Assembly (NCBI GenBank): GCA_937123825.1
Contig: CAKZKQ010000246.1
Coordinates: forward strand, 1-61,715
Length of the DNA stretch: 61,715 bases
From: an uncultured Pseudomonadota bacterium
GTDB taxonomy: Bacteria; Myxococcota_A; Bradymonadia; Bradymonadales; GCA-2716585
Direction of reading: 5' to 3'
Shown piece by piece: positions 59,985 to 61,715 of the stretch; the first letter of the stretch is position 1; the number at the start of each line of letters is the position of its first letter. Made by a program: the position numbers and the translations under genes. The notes beneath the pieces are model-generated. The model was not told the origin of the DNA. It was given only the letters and a program-made list of their open reading frames with translations, and did not search any database.

Positions 59985-61715
59985 ATGTACTCCAATACCT
60001 CCATGGGCGCCTGGCTCAGGCGCCTGCCCATGGCCCTCCTGCTGCTGGCAGCGCTGACCACCGCTTCAGCCTGCGGCAACACCTCCAGCAACGGCGAAGG
60101 TCAAGAAGACAACAACGCCGTCAACAACGCTGGCAACAATGACGTCAACAACGACCAGAACAACGACGTCAACAACACCGGCAACAACGACACCAACAAC
60201 GACGTCAACAACGATCAGAACAACGACGTCAACAACGGCCCCGTCCTGATGGATCGCGACGAAGACTCCATCCTGGACGAGTCGGACAACTGCCCCGATG
60301 ATCCCAACCCCAACCAGACCGACCGCGACTCGGACGGCGCCGGGGATGAGTGCGATACCTGCCCCGATGATCCCAACCCCGAGCAGGTCGACGCCGACGG
60401 CGATGGCCTGGGCGATGTCTGTGATGTCTGCCCCGATGAGGCGGACACCTCCCAGAATGACCGCGACGGAGACGGCCTTGGGGATGACTGCGACAACTGC
60501 CCCGATGTCAGCAACGCTGACCAACTCGACGCCGACGAAGACGGCATCGGTGACCTCTGCCAGGACTCCGATGGCGACGGCATCCTGGATCCGCAGGACA
60601 ACTGCGTCAAAGACCCCAACCCCGGCCAGGAAGACGCCGACGGCGACGGCGCCGGCGATGCCTGCGACCTCTGCCCCAGTGACGCCAACGCAGACCAGAG
60701 TGACACCGACGAAGACGGCATCGGTGACGCCTGTGACGTCTGCCCGCTGATCACCGACCTGGACCAGGCCGACTCCGATGGCGACGGCTTTGGGGACGCC
60801 TGTGACCTTTGCCCCAACAGCCCCGACCAGGACCAGAACGACTCTGATCAGGACGGCATCGGCGACAGCTGCGACAACTGCCCCAGAGCGCTCAACCCCA
60901 ACCAACTCGACTCCGATGAGGACGGCGTTGGGGATGTCTGCGACAACTGCGCACAGATCGAAAACCCCGACCAACTCGACTCCGATGAGGACTTCCTGGG
61001 CGACGCCTGCGACAACTGCCCTCAGGTCGGCAACAGCAACCAGGGAGACGGTGACGAAGACACCATCGGGGATGCCTGCGACAACTGCCCTGACACCCCC
61101 AACCCCGACCAATTCGACGGCGACAACAACAGCATCGGCGATGCCTGCCAGGACGCCGACAACGACGGCCTGGGCGACGCGCTCGACAACTGTCCCAATG
61201 ACTTCAACCCCGAGCAGGAAGACGGCGACGAGGACGGCGCTGGCGATGCCTGCGACAACTGTCCCGAGCTGAGCAACCCCAGTCAGCTCGACTCCGATGG
61301 CGGCTTCTTTGCCGAGGTCTCACCGCAGCCCTTCACCATGCGGCCCGAGCCCACCAACACCATCACCATGCGCGATGATCAGGTCGTCGGTGACATCCCC
61401 ATCGGCTTTGACTTCACCTTCTTCAACCAGAGCCACGACCAACTCTCGGTGTCCTCCAACGGCTGGCTCACCTTCGACGACACCACCAGCTCCTCGCTCA
61501 GCGCCCAACTCCTGCCCAACCCCTCCTCGCCCAACAACCTCGTGGCCTTCTACTGGCACGACCTTGATCCGGGCGAAGGCGGCCGTGTCCTCTACGGCAC
61601 CCAGGGCGCCGCGCCCAACCGCGAGTTTGTGCTGCTGTTTGACCAGCTCCAGCACTTCCCCAACGGCCACCCCGTCCCCCTCCCGGTCGTCCTCAAAGAG
61701 CGCGCCAACAGCATC
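59985..61715 (+). CDS. Second TSP3-repeat lipoprotein, C-terminus cut by window end
   Basis: 577 codons from ATG 59985, open to the last base of the window. Signal peptide with lipobox (TTASACG), then an Asn/Asp/Val linker coded by a tandem 12-base repeat, about a dozen TSP3 repeats (DNCPDDPNPNQTDRDSDGAG style), and the beginning of a NIDO-like domain (SNGWLTFDD, FYWHDLDPGEGG). It lies 32 bp after the first TSP3 gene, so the two are likely one operon. Probably also a calcium-binding surface protein. Start also possible at 60003. Confidence 0.85.
   Translation, partial: MYSNTSMGAWLRRLPMALLLLAALTTASACGNTSSNGEGQEDNNAVNNAGNNDVNNDQNNDVNNTGNNDTNNDVNNDQNNDVNNGPVLMDRDEDSILDESDNCPDDPNPNQTDRDSDGAGDECDTCPDDPNPEQVDADGDGLGDVCDVCPDEADTSQNDRDGDGLGDDCDNCPDVSNADQLDADEDGIGDLCQDSDGDGILDPQDNCVKDPNPGQEDADGDGAGDACDLCPSDANADQSDTDEDGIGDACDVCPLITDLDQADSDGDGFGDACDLCPNSPDQDQNDSDQDGIGDSCDNCPRALNPNQLDSDEDGVGDVCDNCAQIENPDQLDSDEDFLGDACDNCPQVGNSNQGDGDEDTIGDACDNCPDTPNPDQFDGDNNSIGDACQDADNDGLGDALDNCPNDFNPEQEDGDEDGAGDACDNCPELSNPSQLDSDGGFFAEVSPQPFTMRPEPTNTITMRDDQVVGDIPIGFDFTFFNQSHDQLSVSSNGWLTFDDTTSSSLSAQLLPNPSSPNNLVAFYWHDLDPGEGGRVLYGTQGAAPNREFVLLFDQLQHFPNGHPVPLPVVLKERANSI
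60111..60239 (+). repeat. Tandem 12-base repeat coding an Asn-rich linker
   Basis: About 11 units of a 12-base motif, typically AACAACGACGTC with variants ending CAG, ACC or GGC, inside the second TSP3 gene. It codes repeated Asn-Asn-Asp-Val, Asn-Asn-Asp-Gln and similar. Such tracts can change length by slippage without breaking the frame. Confidence 0.8.

Overview
This is a GC-rich, densely coded bacterial chromosome segment that reads most like a member of the Myxococcota/Bradymonadales group. The pointers are inference from protein style: two adjacent secreted proteins built from thrombospondin type 3 (TSP3) calcium repeats with an Asn-rich linker, many lipoproteins, an AgmX/PglI-type C-terminal domain, a Ser/Thr kinase with a membrane tail, and HEAT and leucine-rich-repeat proteins. 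No rRNA operon, phage, insertion sequence or CRISPR array was seen. Annotated starts use ribosome binding sites, signal peptides and lipoboxes, and are often internal to the longest open frame.

Layout. 1-8571: the N-terminal part of an FMN-binding glutamate synthase family protein, a metallo-beta-lactamase-fold hydrolase, formimidoylglutamate deiminase (HutF) and a HEAT-like protein on the minus strand; then cystathionine beta-synthase and a large protein with a CpXC-like N-terminus on the plus strand. 8790-14350: a translationally coupled pair, an Eco57I/PglX-type adenine methyltransferase followed by an SNF2-type helicase, a candidate compact defence or restriction-like cassette. 14651-26658: a secreted protein, a leucine-rich-repeat protein, a DUF2339 membrane protein, an SGNH-type lipoprotein with a Lys/Arg-rich insertion, an array of short palindromic repeats, a metzincin protease, a methyltransferase and an outer-membrane barrel.

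26904-34431: a metabolic island. A sphingosine-1-phosphate-lyase-like enzyme, a lipase-like lipoprotein and a TetR regulator form one operon behind a near-perfect 23-bp palindrome that overlaps its promoter. Next come an aldehyde dehydrogenase, a START-like protein and a DsbA/GST-kappa-type isomerase in a second tight operon. Lipase, lyase and aldehyde dehydrogenase would fit degradation of long-chain-base lipids. 34436-37931: a coupled three-gene operon of a circularly permuted ATP-grasp ligase, an AstE/AspA-type zinc deacylase and a second ATP-grasp ligase, the best candidate for an undescribed peptide-like metabolite or protein-tagging pathway.

38194-53587: a DksA/TraR-type protein, a second palindromic repeat cluster, a cytochrome P450, a kinase, an Omp85-type barrel, a short-chain dehydrogenase, an amidase with a degenerate M23-like domain, a DUF4190 protein, an AgmX-type lipoprotein behind a sigma-54-like promoter, an ECF sigma/anti-sigma/Spy-like module and a class III aminotransferase. 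53752-61715: a ParB-like protein, a small foldback element, an HNH nuclease, a divergent tRNA-Trp-like sequence, a small gene with its own terminator, and the two TSP3 proteins, the second cut by the window end.
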